Below are positions 39,951 to 51,259 of a stretch of 64,000 bases of DNA, piece after piece. This DNA comes from Apostichopus japonicus (taxonomy: Eukaryota; Echinodermata; Holothuroidea; Aspidochirotida; Stichopodidae), in the NCBI RefSeq assembly GCF_037975245.1, contig NC_092561.1, positions 5,318,001 to 5,382,000 of the forward strand, in the 5' to 3' direction. Positions within the stretch are counted from its first letter, which is position 1, and every line of letters begins with the position of its first letter. A model generated the notes under the pieces. It was not told the DNA's origin. It was given only the letters and a program-made list of their open reading frames with translations, and ran no database searches. Position numbers and translations under genes: made by a program.

Positions 39951-40723
39951 GTTTGGTGATCAAGCCATATGAATTTCAAACATAGTTGGAGAACCCTTCA
40001 CTTCAACTTTGGTGTTTAAGTTGTCTTTTTTCCACGTGGTTTAAGCTATTGGATTGGTGCTTACATAAAATTATTATTTAATTGAAAACATTGATCCTAT
40101 CCATTTTTTTAATATTTTTTATATATCCTGCTGTTTCATTCGTAAACTGTATATGACCGATTATCTAAGACAGTCTTGATGGGGATAAGCGGAATAGATG
40201 AACATATTATATATTCAGATACCTGCAGGCCTTTTCTTAAAAAATCAAAATTTACTTGGTGTATATAGATTGTATAAAACTCAGTACACAAATTAGCTTT
40301 GGTATTTCTCTGTAACATGGCGGCTACTACGTATATGATAAGTATATTATACGGTTGATTTCCGTATAAAAATAATCTGCGTCAATGTTTAACCTAGAGA
40401 GAGATTCGGGGAAATAATGTTGATGCTTTTTACGTCCTATGTCGTTTCCATCCTGGTAGAAGAATCTAGAATCAAATTTGTCTAAAGAAGTACAAAACGT
40501 TTGATCTCACAGCATTCTCTGGCGCAACTTAGGAATTCACCATTCATCATTAAATTATTAATACTAGATGAAAACCTTCTTTGGGTGCATTGTAACTTAA
40601 ATGCACCTTTACATGGGTTAAAGGATTTTCATAATGTAGGCCTAATATCACGTTAATGTATAAATCAATTTCACTGATTTTTTTTTGTACATTTTCAGCG
40701 GCAAAGAACTATTCAAGGGTAAA

Positions 40724-42166
40724 ATGGCAACTGTTTCCATATGGAGAAGCAAATGGTTCACTATTTGTTGCATCGTCAGCGGTAAGTTACTGGCAACGTC
40801 TTCTGCTCCGAGTCCATCGACTATCGATTTGGCTCAGCCTGCTGAGCATTTTAACAACACGCTCACGGACCTGAAACTGACCTGTGGAGAGATATGTGGT
40901 TATGATGATTATCTTGATCGGGCACGATGCGACGATAAAGGCCTACTCCGTGTCCCAAACGCCAATGGATGTGAAAATGCAAGAGTGCTGGAATTACAGG
41001 ACAATAATATTCAACAACTCAACGGTAACAGCACGCAAGGATACAGCAAAGTTCAAACTTTATATCTCGGCCACAACAGTGTATCGGTCGTTGAAGTTGG
41101 AACGTTTGATAACACACCGCATCTTCGAAACCTTCTGCTTTCACACAACAACTTGAAAGAAATACAAGTGGGTTCTTTTACAGAAACGAAATTTATAGAA
41201 AGTCTTTATCTAGAACATAACAAATTAGAAGCGATCCGTGAACATGTTTTCAGTAACCTAACAAAAGCAATTACCATTTATTTTGATAATAATCAAATTC
41301 GCTTTCTGGAGAAATGTAGCTTTAATGGACTGTTGCGACTACGAAGGCTTTGTTTGAGCAATAACAAAATTTCTGAACTCGACGAAGAAATATTCAGAAA
41401 TGTGTCTAGTCTGGTTACATTAGATCTCCATCAAAATCAACTGATTTCTCTTCCTCGTGGTCTGTTTGAGGGTTTGCATTTTCTGAGACGAGTAATTCTG
41501 TCCGATAACAGAATAACAACCATCCCGTTACCAATTCATCTGGGAATCACTTCTCCTTTAGAGTTGATGGATGCGCGTAACAATGATATTTTGCAATTAG
41601 AAAGTATCCTGCCGTATATTCATGTGACTGAAAGGTTTCTGTTCGGTGGGAATCCCTATATTTGTGACTGTACGTTCATTACACTACAATCACTGTTCAA
41701 GAATAATTTATTCCTAGAACAAGTAATGTATATACGTTCAAGTCCTGTAACTTGCATGTGGCAATATGCCAACTTTGAAGTAGATGAGCCGTTGCCATTT
41801 GATTGCCCTGAAGATGGTACATTGATAAATGACGTCACCACAGCAACACCACAAGACTTAACGGGTCCTTCACAGAGAACTGAGTCGCATTTTACTGGAG
41901 AAATATCAGCTGAGAGCAAAACAATTGCTTACGTTGGTAATACAGTTAAAACTGATCAGATGGAGCCGACGGATCCTAGAGTTAGACCTCCGATATGTGA
42001 CTGGTTAATCATATACTGTTCAGTCCTAATAACACTTATTCTTGCGTCTCTAATCTACTTCGTCAAGAGTTTACGTTGCCAATCAATACCAATGACCCGC
42101 GTTTCAGGACTAGAACACTCCCTTTTGGACTCAAAATATACCGGTGCTGTGGCTGAGTGGATATAA
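40724..42166 (+). CDS. LRR single-pass membrane protein (intact exon)
   Basis: A 480-residue frame from the ATG at 40724. It lies in an exon whose acceptor tttcag ends at 40699; an upstream leader exon could extend the N-terminus in frame. Residues 1-28 look like a signal peptide; an LRRNT-type cap has Cys 54, 58, 69 and 83; about eight LRRs (LxxLxLxxN pattern) span 86-290; an LRRCT has Cys 314, 316, 344 and 361 (NPYICDC start). A Thr/Ser-rich stalk follows, then a transmembrane helix at about 427-447 and a short cytoplasmic tail without TIR or kinase domain. The architecture suggests a cell-surface recognition or adhesion protein; the ligand is unknown. The last 20 residues arise by read-through into tRNA-like SINE sequence. 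An AATAAA lies at 42882-42887. Confidence 0.85.
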   Translation: MATVSIWRSKWFTICCIVSGKLLATSSAPSPSTIDLAQPAEHFNNTLTDLKLTCGEICGYDDYLDRARCDDKGLLRVPNANGCENARVLELQDNNIQQLNGNSTQGYSKVQTLYLGHNSVSVVEVGTFDNTPHLRNLLLSHNNLKEIQVGSFTETKFIESLYLEHNKLEAIREHVFSNLTKAITIYFDNNQIRFLEKCSFNGLLRLRRLCLSNNKISELDEEIFRNVSSLVTLDLHQNQLISLPRGLFEGLHFLRRVILSDNRITTIPLPIHLGITSPLELMDARNNDILQLESILPYIHVTERFLFGGNPYICDCTFITLQSLFKNNLFLEQVMYIRSSPVTCMWQYANFEVDEPLPFDCPEDGTLINDVTTATPQDLTGPSQRTESHFTGEISAESKTIAYVGNTVKTDQMEPTDPRVRPPICDWLIIYCSVLITLILASLIYFVKSLRCQSIPMTRVSGLEHSLLDSKYTGAVAEWI

Positions 42167-42300
42167 AGGCGGTGGCATTTGAAGCAATGAGGCTTAGCAG
42201 ACGGGAGGTTTATTCCGGGTTTGATACCCGGCAGTGTCATGGTAAGGTGGGTTTTTCATCCAAGAGCAATCTACGGTTTTCCCATCTGAAATGACTTTCT
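42131..42300 (+). mobile_element. tRNA-Ser/Leu-like SINE overlapping the LRR stop codon
   Basis: A tRNA-like head with A box TGGCTGAGTGG (42150-42160) and degraded B box GGTTTGATACC (42218-42228). It is followed by a gtgggtttttcatcc..cggttttcccat stretch similar to the conserved core of some invertebrate SINEs. The copy at 57932-58100 lies in the duplicated block and is better preserved. The head overlaps the C-terminal codons of the LRR gene and provides its TAA. Confidence 0.65.
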
Positions 42301-45167
42301 AAGTTGAAAACATTCCAAATTTTAGTTTAAAATGTTGAATTGGAAGCCACATGACGTGTAAGTTGTAATCCATACGCCCTTGAATGTTTCTTCCACATTT
42401 GTGGTCGCTATAAGCGTCGTAAAAATAACTGCTGGTTAATATCATATTGTTATTAGTATTAGCATTATCAAATTCGAGTCTAATTTTCAATGGATTAGCT
42501 CTGACCTGCACTCTCTTCCATGTAGTTTATCAAGGCCACATAGTTATCTTGATGCAGCATTGTGAGTTGATTTGTAACTTTTCGGCACTTTAACGGCGCA
42601 ATTTATATATATTCACACATAACTGATTCATTCTAACTAAGAGTGTTGTTCGGTATACAAAAGCTTTATAAAAACCAAAATTAACTAGTTAGTTCCCTTT
42701 TAATCCTGGACAGAAACCGGACAAAACTATGTGCTCCAGAAATTTGATGTCATACGCAGACGTTTAAATATGTTCATTTGTTTTAAATACAATAACTGTC
42801 TTTAGATTGCTGAATATCGGACGGATGTTCATCAGAATTCGATCCCTATATCATGCGCAAGTATTAACAGTGAAATAATGTAATAAAATAATCAAAGATG
42901 AAAATATTGTAAAACGGTTTCATTTAATACATGGGACGCGGAGCAATACCTCTCATCACAATACGGCAGGTTTTTTTTTTCAAGGACAACAGTGAATATT
43001 TCAAAATGGGTGTGTTATCTGGACTGATGCAGCAGACAGGCAAAATGTAGCCTTGCCCTCTCAGGTGACTCAGATATAGTGAACAATATATGTTAATGAA
43101 AGAAACTGCAATCGTATATGTACATGCATCCAATGACCATGTAGATGAACCAGGGAAGCGGTGAAGCCAACTACAATGACATATCAGTACTTGGATAGGT
43201 GCCATTCAGATGTCACTGTATATATGATCATTGCAGACATGTCAATATTTCCCTTTTGTCACAAAAGTTCCTCCCACGAGTAGTCTTTATCGTTCTTTTT
43301 AAGAGTTTATTACCTTGCTGCTCACGACATGTTTACACTCGTGAATTATTATTTTTTTTTGGTTTATTCTATAAAACTCGATATAACCCCGTTGTGGATG
43401 GTGTTTAAGTATAATCTTTCATGCATTTGTAATAAGTAACATATATACCTTCGCATGAAATTACAACAAGGAAGTTGCAGAAAAGAGATGTTGAGTCAAA
43501 ATACGTTTTTATCTCTTATTTTATACAGTGGTGTTTCCAATTTATATTTGAGTTGTGGTATAAAATTTGTGTGACATTAAATAGACCACTATCGACTACG
43601 TCTCAACGTAAGTCAGAGATGTTGACACAAAATAAGCAGTTGCTCTTTATTAACGAGTTCTTGACAATTCAATCCATCATAATATTTTTTCATTTAATAT
43701 TTTCCATGGTTCGATGTGGCAAACCAAGTTGGAAGATTTTGCGAACTGTTATGTTTTCCTGTTGTGATTTTGCTGAACAAATGAGCACACATTAGGTGTA
43801 TTTTCCTTCGTATAACAGTAAAGTGTGCTACAAACCGACATGCAGGTTAAAATAACAAACTGGCTAATAGACCCCATCCCTACACGCTACTGCTATCAGA
43901 TAGGATTGCCTGTAATGAAAAAGTGCTTTCGTATATTCTCAACTGTGTACAATCAACTGAACAACTTGCAGATCTTTTGCCCCCTTCGGCCATCCGTTCT
44001 TTGACTTGCCCCATTTTATAAAGGTGTGGGTATATTGTAAAAGGTGTGGTATATACTGTAGCAACAATTAATGCCCACCTATGTGGTTTATTATATCAAG
44101 GAGCACAGTAGTGCCTCTCCTTATCATTCACGATGCACCATCATCATTTACGTACGTGATTATGATACGAATAAAAAACTGACTTAAGCAAACTAAAATA
44201 ATGTGATTCTCTTTTGGGAAATACCACTGTTTGTGTGATTCCTTTTGTAGTCAGTGTAGAACGAAGACTTGCACAAGGCAATAATGGCATCACAGAGATA
44301 CTGTACGTGAAGTGCTTGCCATTAATTGTTAAATTATTCCCGCCGTCATTATCCTCATTTGTTAATTGCTTCTTCTTTCGTTTGACGTTTGAATGAATGT
44401 TGCAGCAATCGCACAATACAAGGAAGTTGTACGTATGTACATCATACTTACATTGATATAGGCATGCATCTATTGCGAAACTTCAAACTGCTAATTCTCT
44501 TAACATGAAACTATGCAAATAAAAGGGAAGCGATAGTGCGAGATTGAGAGAGCTCTCATGTCTAGAGTGATATATTGCACATTGACAAAAACATAAGCAC
44601 TATAAGATAAGGTGTGAACACTGATATCTTCCAAATGACAAGATTTCTCCTAGCTGTTGGTAGCATTGTTTATCATTAGTCATCCTTTTATATATGAATC
44701 TTACGACTTCAAAACACATGCCTATTACTTTTAATACAAATCCAGACAATTGATTTTTGATAGTTCTCATTTAGCTAATCATATTAATGTGAGTTTGGCC
44801 TTCCGTGAAACTACTCAGTTGTCATCAGGCTGCGGACCATCACACTCTCACTCTGACGTAGCAGTTTAGCACACCTATTACGTAATATTTCTTTCTGTGT
44901 TGGTTAAATACATTTGTTTCAGTACCGACCACAATCCACCAGTGGTGTACTAGAGTAGGCTCCTCCTTTTAAACGAGTAGCAAGTGTTTCGGACTAATGA
45001 GGAATTAATGTCAAGTTACTGCTTTTTGGTGACCGAGAATAGCCTACCAAGTATATTACCGGTGTGTAACACGGTAATTGCTGACGTGTTGCAATGAGTT
45101 TCACAATGAAACATGTGACGTTTGCAATGTGGGTATCCAATGTGAAATCGCCTACGCTTCCGCACCA

Positions 45168-45204
45168 TATATAGGCCGATGACACTAGAACTTGATTCAG
45201 TTTC
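45168..45204 (+). promoter_or_regulatory. Candidate core promoter, copy A (TATA and initiator)
   Basis: TATATA at 45168-45173 is followed 31 bp later by an initiator-like TTCAGTTT with its A at 45199, the canonical spacing. It lies in the 277-bp block that is identical to copy B. A short leader with ATG and splice donor follows. Inferred from sequence layout only. Confidence 0.5.
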
Positions 45205-45259
45205 TTGAAAGACACTACATATTTCACTCCTTCAACACTAGCCTCCGCTGGAACACAAC

Positions 45260-45294
45260 ATGGGCTGTCACAACAATTATCAAGACACGTACAC
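45260..45294 (+). CDS. Candidate leader exon of an LRR gene, copy A
   Basis: ATG at 45260 has A at -3 and G at +4. Eleven codons (MGCHNNYQDTY) plus two bases precede the donor GTAAGC at 45295. The exon would begin at about 45199. Its leftover phase is exactly that needed by the acceptor before 51552, giving an in-frame N-terminus ahead of the signal-peptide-like segment of the LRR paralogue. The acceptor before 40700 in the intact gene has the same phase. The intron would be 6.3 kb and contain the MITE, LINE and other insertions. The antisense strand also carries an open frame (44994-45302), which I treat as a shadow. No transcript evidence. Confidence 0.45.
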
Positions 45295-46004
45295 GTAAGC
45301 ATAAAAAATGATTAAAAGTAGGCCTAGCCTAGTATTTGAGGTACTGGTCAGTAATTATATGTCCGTGAGGTTCACGTATATGTTACCATTATAAATATAC
45401 TTCGGGGGTTCTACTGGCAGTTGCAATTAAAGAATATCTTATTCTCGGCACCGGAGACTTACATTTCCGCGGTGAAGTTACATGACAGTTCTATGTGGTG
45501 ACTATAACGAAATATGTACTCAAGAAATACGTTTCAAGCGCAGACTATCAGCGTTTGGCAGACTGTCAGCAGACCACTGGAGGGGCAAGAAAGAACGAGA
45601 AAAAGGGATATGAGTCGAAGTGATTTAAATCTGACTCATTGGAAGTACTTCTTAATTACTTCAGTATAGCCATTGGGGTTGTTAAACACGTGCATCGGAT
45701 TGGCGCGCTATGTGTATAGGCCGTATAATCGTAAATTGAGTAGCCCTTCATCAAGCATAACACTGTCACAACTGAATTTAAGCCAAGCCCTAAGCCTAAC
45801 GAGTAATGTCAGTACTATTCGGTAGCTTTCGTGAAGTTCGTAAGTTACAACGGGAACAATAAGTCAGGGGTAAGAAAACCCCAAAGAGGTGCTCTAAAAC
45901 AATCGAATTCCAAGTTGGAGATTATCAATATACTTCGTTATACTAAGAACTGTAAACTACCATTAACTTGTTGCCAGACCTTAGGCTTAATATTGCAGTG
46001 TCTA

Positions 46005-46494
46005 CAGGGGCGTAGCGAGCGGGGGGGTGTGGGGGATGTCACCCCCCCCCAATAATTTTGTCGCTGTCGGCAAATTTTGGGTCTGTCGGCAAAAGGAGAA
46101 AAGGTGAAGAGAGCGGAAGGGGAAGAAAGAAGGAAAGCTGAATAGAAAAAGGAGAACGGGAGCTTCTTCCGTGCCAAATTTGACTTAAAATATGCACCAG
46201 ATTGCATCTAAGGACGTTCAAACTAATTTTTCCAAAGGGGAGGGGTAGACCCCCTACCCTTAGACCCCTTCCCCCATTTCAGTCACAACTTCCAGATCCG
46301 TCGGCAAATCAAATTTGACTTAAAATATACACCAGATTGCATCTAAGGACGTTTCAAAACTAAAAATTTTCCAAAGGGGAGGGGGACACCCCCTCCCCTT
46401 AGACCCCTCCCCCATTTCAGTCATCACTTCCAGATCCGTCGGCAAATCAAATTCTCCACACACCCTCAACAAAAACCCCTTCGCTACGCCCCTG
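46005..46494. mobile_element. hAT-type MITE with perfect 8-bp target duplication
   Basis: The left end CAGGGGCGTAGCGA and right end TCGCTACGCCCCTG form inverted repeats (with an extra base in some alignments). AGTGTCTA flanks both sides (45997-46004 and 46495-46502). Inside, a block of about 138 bp is tandemly duplicated (about 46175-46312 and 46313-46450; shared gcatctaaggacgtt, ccaaaggggaggg and cttccagatccgtcggcaaatc). No transposase frame. It shares phrases with the element at 57286-57651. Confidence 0.85.
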
Positions 46495-46502
46495 AGTGTC
46501 TA

Positions 46503-47200
46503 TCATGAAAATAGACTCCTGTATGGTGACTCCACACTCATGCCTAAATAAGACATGTAGGCTACGTATATTGTTATAGTATATCAATAATTTAAAAGTG
46601 TGGTCGTGGAACATTGAGTTGGTGACTTGGCAATGCATGAGCTTAGTGAGTTCACTTAGTCCTTCACTTGTTATAACACATTTACGGGGCTTCCTAAATT
46701 GTGCTTTTGTGGCCTATTTTTTTTTATCATTCAGCTTGGATACAATGATATTTAGCAAAAAGAATGCCAGACAATCAAATTATCATTTGTTACCATCATA
46801 TATATCTTGGAGAAGGCACAAAAACTATTGGATAATACATATATGAAATTGCTTAACTAATGGGAAAATTACGCCATTTGTTCACTTTTGTTTACAAGAA
46901 GGTGTCACACACGCAAACACATATACATACATCATCACTATTGCATAGATTCCTTTTGTATCCGGCAAGGAATAAGAAAAAATTGTTCTTGCCTGACTAT
47001 GTTAGAATGAAATCTTACAGTTTTCGTTTGCTTTGCTTTTCCCTACATATAAGGAAAGTACAATCAATGGCAGTAGTGTAAGGTAATTGTACAGATGAAT
47101 TATTTCAACAAAACATATACATTTATTGCATCTACACAAACTAGAACAAGAGGCCAAACCACGGAGTTGCTTATCTCATCGGCAGGAAAACTACACTAAC
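46503..47200. other. Intergenic or intronic DNA, nothing seen
   Basis: AT-rich stretch between the MITE and the tandem repeat at 47205. The 60-80-codon frames have no motif. Confidence 0.4.
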
Positions 47201-47204
47201 AAAT

Positions 47205-47469
47205 ATACATTAGACCTTAGATCACGTGACCTTTGACCTCGGCTCCCATGGCAAGCACATAATCTGACAATACTTGACATTTACATTACGCCTGTAAAGG
47301 GTCCATGTCAATTCAATGTGTTTACTATTGGGTTATAGCAAAATAAAAGTAGTTTAGGAGGAGTTTTCGACAAACAATTGTGCTAAAATATACATTTGAC
47401 CTTTAACCACGTGACCTTTGACCTCGGTTCCCACAGCAACCACATATTTGATATTACTTGACATTTCCA
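47205..47469. repeat. Two-copy repeat with E-box and DR1-like sites
   Basis: The phrase (a/c)cacgtgacctttgacctcgg..ccca, followed by catttacatta..cctgt, occurs at about 47220 and about 47408 with a period near 186 bp. Each copy has CACGTG (47223-47228, 47408-47413) overlapping TGACCTTTGACCT (47227-47239, 47412-47424). The latter is a direct repeat of nuclear-receptor half-sites with one-base spacing. Likely part of a dispersed repeat. Confidence 0.6.
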
Positions 47470-50345
47470 TTATACCTGTGGAGGTTCCATCACACCTATT
47501 CCAGCCTCCTCCTCCACTTCTTCCGATCCTTTGCCTCTCTCAAACAAAACATCACACCTTTCCCAGTCCAACGTCTTTCAGCCGTGAGGCCTTAGGCCGA
47601 CCTCTACCCCTGGTTCCTTCAACCGTTCCGTGCATAACCGTATGAGCCAACGTCCCCGATCTCTACCCCTGGTTCCTTCAACCGTTCCGTGCATAACCGT
47701 ATGAGCCAACGTCCCCGATCTCCTGGGTATGTGCCCAAACCATTGTATTTTTCTTCTGCGCGCGACTTCTAATAATATTCGTCGATAAGTCTTTTTATTT
47801 TCTGCTTCCACGTGATTCCGAGGATTCTTATAAAACAATGGAGTTCGAATGCCATTAATCTCTTTTCCATCCTCTTATTGTTTGTCCATGTCTCACATCC
47901 GTACAGAGCAATGGAAACGATTAGTGTTTAAGGGGTTTTACCTTTGTTGAAGTGGATCTCCTTTTGGAGTTCCACAGCTCATTTTATTTTCGTAAATTGA
48001 CTCGTTGCTATGGCAAGTCTTTTCTTTATCTCGGAATTTGATGTGACATCTTCGTTCAATGTTGAGCCAAGGAACAGAAAGGTCTTCCCTTCTTGTAGTG
48101 TTTTTCCATCCACTTTTATCGATGCATCATTGGTATCAATCAAACTTGAGGTGACCACCATGTGAAGTATCTGTTCCCTTTCGAGGTGAATGTTGGCTCT
48201 TCCTGGGTGACTTTTCTTAAAAAGTACCATTATTTTACTCTCGTCTACACTTATCCCCATACCATAACTACTAGCCGTCGTCTCCAGCCTATTGGTGAGA
48301 ATTTCTAATTCTTTCCTCGAGCCTGCAATGTGATCAATAAAAATCATCAGCAAATTTTAGATTTGATATCCGTCGACCACCAACTTTAACAGTCCCTGCG
48401 AAGTCTTCAAATACATCTGACATAATCTGTTCCAAACAGATGTATACGTACATGGGCACAAGATGCAACCTTGGCGGACTCCAACCGTCGTTTGGAACCA
48501 ATCTAAAGTGATGCTGTTAGTAGTTAACACCACATTAATATTGTTGTTGTATTGTGCTTCAATCACTTTGATTAGCCCAGAGCCCATATTGCACTTCTCC
48601 AAACTCTGTCAAATACCTTCTTAAAGTCAATTAAGTCGTGGTTTAGTTCCATTTTGATGGTTTCTGTATTTCTCTCCCAAATTCTCACATTTGCTATCTG
48701 TTCTACAGTTCTCCGATCACATCTAAATCCAGCTTGTTCTTCTGATAAAATACTTTCAGCCTTTAATTTTATTCTGTTACTGATAAATCTTAGCAAGACC
48801 TTGCTAGGGTGACCGATGAGACTTATGGTTCTATAGTTGTTACAATTCTTCAAGTCTCCTTTCTTTTGGGAGTGGCACAGCCGCAGTGATGTTCACCATT
48901 GTGACGGCCATTCTCCCTTACTCCATACAGAGTTGCAGTTCTTGTGCAAAACTTCAATGGTACTGTGTCCCCCACTTTTGATAAGTTCCGATGGTATGTT
49001 ATCAAAACCTGCCGCTATTCCATTCTTTTTACCACACTCTTCATCGTAGTACTTTGTGACTTTCAACTCTCTTCTTTTATCACTTTTCTTCCATATTTGT
49101 GCGGTCATCCATTGTTGTTTTATTTTCCTTTCTTCTCCTAGCCTTTCCAAATCCAATGTTACAAACCTTCCGTCAACTTGTATTCTGAAGGTTTTATAAA
49201 TGCAGTCCTGAGTCTATCAGTTCTCAATATTGAATTTTCACCCGGGTTGTTGGAAACTTCCGGGTTTTCTTCAGCTTCATGCTCAGTGTTACCATAACAA
49301 GGTTATGGTCGCTACCAATATATGCTCCTGGGCAGGATCTTGTCTTGTGACCATTTATGCCACTGGTACCTACACTTCTCATCTACCAGGATGAAATATA
49401 TATATAATTCCTTGTTGTGCCGTCTGTGACTCTTCTCGGTATCATGTGTTTGTTCCGCGTAGTTGCCAATTACCATGTTGTGCAGTCTTGCAAATTCCAT
49501 TAATCGAAGTCCTTTTTCATTTTTTTCATTTGTAGATCCCAGAACATATTTACCAGCTGTTCCCGCCCAATCCTCATGAGCAACCGTCCCAATCTTTGAC
49601 TTCTAGTCACCTTGGATAACAAGGATATCTTTATTTGCGATGTTTTTCATGATTGTTTCTAATTCACTGTAAAATAAATCTATTTCATCGTCATTTGAAT
49701 CCGAAGTTGGATCATAAACCTGTATGAAAGATAGATTCCTTGGTGATACGTTTATTTTGATTCTTAGAATTCTGCTTGAGACCGGTTCACATTCCATCAC
49801 TGATTTTACATAGTCCTTGTGCACCATGAACTCTTCTCCTCCTTTTTATGTCTCTTTTCATTTTCACTCCACCAAACTTTATGTCCTTCATCTACTACCA
49901 CTTCTCCAGTATTCAACCATCTCATTTCAGCAATGCCCAATATGTTCCTTTATACTTTTGCATCTCATGTTCTAGTTCGTTCAGTTAACCATCAGCAGAC
50001 AGAGTTCTTACGTTCCACGTCCCGATGGCAACGTCTTGTTTGCAAATTTCAGTTTCATTTTTGGTTTCTCTCCAGTAGTCCATTGTTCGAAGCTCCCATC
50101 CTGTTGAGTGCCAATGGAAGACGTGGTCGTTGGTGACCCGGGCCTCGACCGATCCGGTATGGTGTAGGTTTTGTGTGTACTCATCATTGTGTTTCAATAG
50201 GCAAGAAATCCTCTCCAGATATGGATGGCCGTTGGCTCCTGGTGGAGCTCATCCGCCCTTTGTCAGTCTTATTTTTAATCCTGCTGGGTGTCCACACACC
50301 CTCCTCACAGCAGTCCGGGGACTGAAGTGGGGGAGGCGGTTTAGT
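47470..50345 (-). mobile_element. Degenerate RTE-like LINE, minus strand, nearly full length
   Basis: Reading 5' to 3' on the minus strand: a GC-rich 5' leader (about 50340-50200); an endonuclease start (..IGTWNVRTL.., about 50000); endonuclease middle pieces (49827-49603, 49500-49312); reverse transcriptase with SEEQAGFR and LIDFKKVFDRVW (48853-48572), VRQGCIL (48602-48357) and an FADD box near 48350; then the connector (48353-47979) and the C-terminal GHIPRRSG..HGTVEGTRGR region (47838-47578). It is broken by several stops and frameshifts, so it is inactive. A 59-bp segment near the 3' end is tandemly duplicated (47602-47660, 47661-47719). Most similar in style to the HmRTE/CFDP2-like group. 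Confidence 0.85.
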
Positions 50346-50551
50346 CGCCGAAAAATCGACCATGAACAGGTAGTATTGGATACATGTTACCAATAGCAGC
50401 TGGGGCTGACCTGACTACAAACCACAATGGTTAGGTAAATGGATATTAACTGGAAATAGTTCTTAAAAGTATCTTACAAATAACAAATATTTTGTTGGTG
50501 TTTAATTAACCTCAACAGGGAACTTCATCAGTAAAACGAGGAAAGATCCGA
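50346..50551. other. Short non-coding stretch
   Basis: Sequence between the LINE 5' end and the CobW-like fragment. Nothing recognised. Confidence 0.4.
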
Positions 50552-50716
50552 GCCAAATTCATTTAATATTTCTGCTAAATTCTTGTTTGGATGTTCAGTC
50601 AATATGTACTTTAACAAAGTTGTTTTACCAGCACCTAAATATCCAGTAATGATTGTGATTGGAATTTTGCGAGCAGTTGTTGTATCTGGTGAGACTAAAT
50701 CGGGGCAATCTTCATC
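50552..50716 (-). pseudogene. CobW/ZNG1 GTPase N-terminal fragment
   Basis: The minus strand encodes 55 residues (DEDCPDLV.. to ..ILNEFG) matching the N-terminus of eukaryotic CobW-domain proteins (ZNG1/CBWD, zinc chaperone GTPases). It has the acidic DCP motif (the ZNG1 motif that docks on methionine aminopeptidase), the [11 protein letters not shown] Walker A loop and the ILNEFG strand. It ends there without a clear donor, followed by a stop a few codons on, and a stop lies three codons before it. No other ZNG1 exon was found nearby. It could be a relict exon or a truncated retrocopy; a live exon is possible but less likely. Confidence 0.7.
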
Positions 50717-51050
50717 AGAGCTTCAGCATAGCTGTAAATGGCCCATCTGACAAAGGAACTGCAATATCTCATCCTCGCTATTTGAGCGATGAGATGAAGA
50801 AAAAATGTTTCTTATCATTTTACTAATTGCAGAAGTTTTGGGTTATTTTTCAGCTGACATTGACATCAGGAAATTCTCTTCCATTTTGAGACTTAATGAA
50901 AGATACAGGCGTATACTCAACATTGCAAAACCCGTTGGTATAGGTCTAATATCAACACGGGCAGCGTTAGTAGGTACATTTTGTGTTGAGATATATACTT
51001 AACTGTGTGTCGCATATACACTGTTCAAGTCCAAATTTCTCTAACGATAA

Positions 51051-51054
<4 letters not shown>
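50717..51054. other. Non-coding stretch upstream of the inverted repeat
   Basis: No gene supported; the 65-codon frame at 50805-51002 is not recognised. Confidence 0.35.

Positions 51055-51106
<52 letters not shown>
51055..51106. repeat. (TA)n microsatellite
   Basis: About 26 TA dinucleotides immediately left of the left arm of the inverted repeat. Confidence 0.9.
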
Positions 51107-51108
<2 letters not shown>

Positions 51109-51171
51109 CTATGTGCCACCACTCTCGTCCTGCGCACAACACAATACAACGGCAATAGAATAAAGTACACC

Positions 51172-51259
<88 letters not shown>

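Larger units (their letters stand above)
41855..45868. repeat. Segmental duplication, copy A
   Basis: It matches 57656-62265 in the same order and orientation: the stalk/transmembrane end of an LRR gene, the SINE, intergenic DNA, and the promoter-like block with leader exon. Copy A has about 130 bp (near 44020-44180) that B lacks. B has extra sequence near 60690-60910 and 61540-62150. Most of the pair has diverged visibly, except the 277 bp at 45111-45387. No other gene is supported between 42300 and 45110. Confidence 0.9.

Noticed and set aside
44994-45302. 102-codon minus-strand frame, cysteine-rich start, conserved in copy B
   Set aside because: The conserved part coincides with the identical block, and DNA identity alone explains it. 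Beyond the block the two frames diverge, while the plus strand has promoter, ATG and donor signals in order. Not fully excluded.
47418-47645. 75-codon plus-strand frame
   Set aside because: It is antisense to the 3' end of the minus-strand LINE and the neighbouring repeat.
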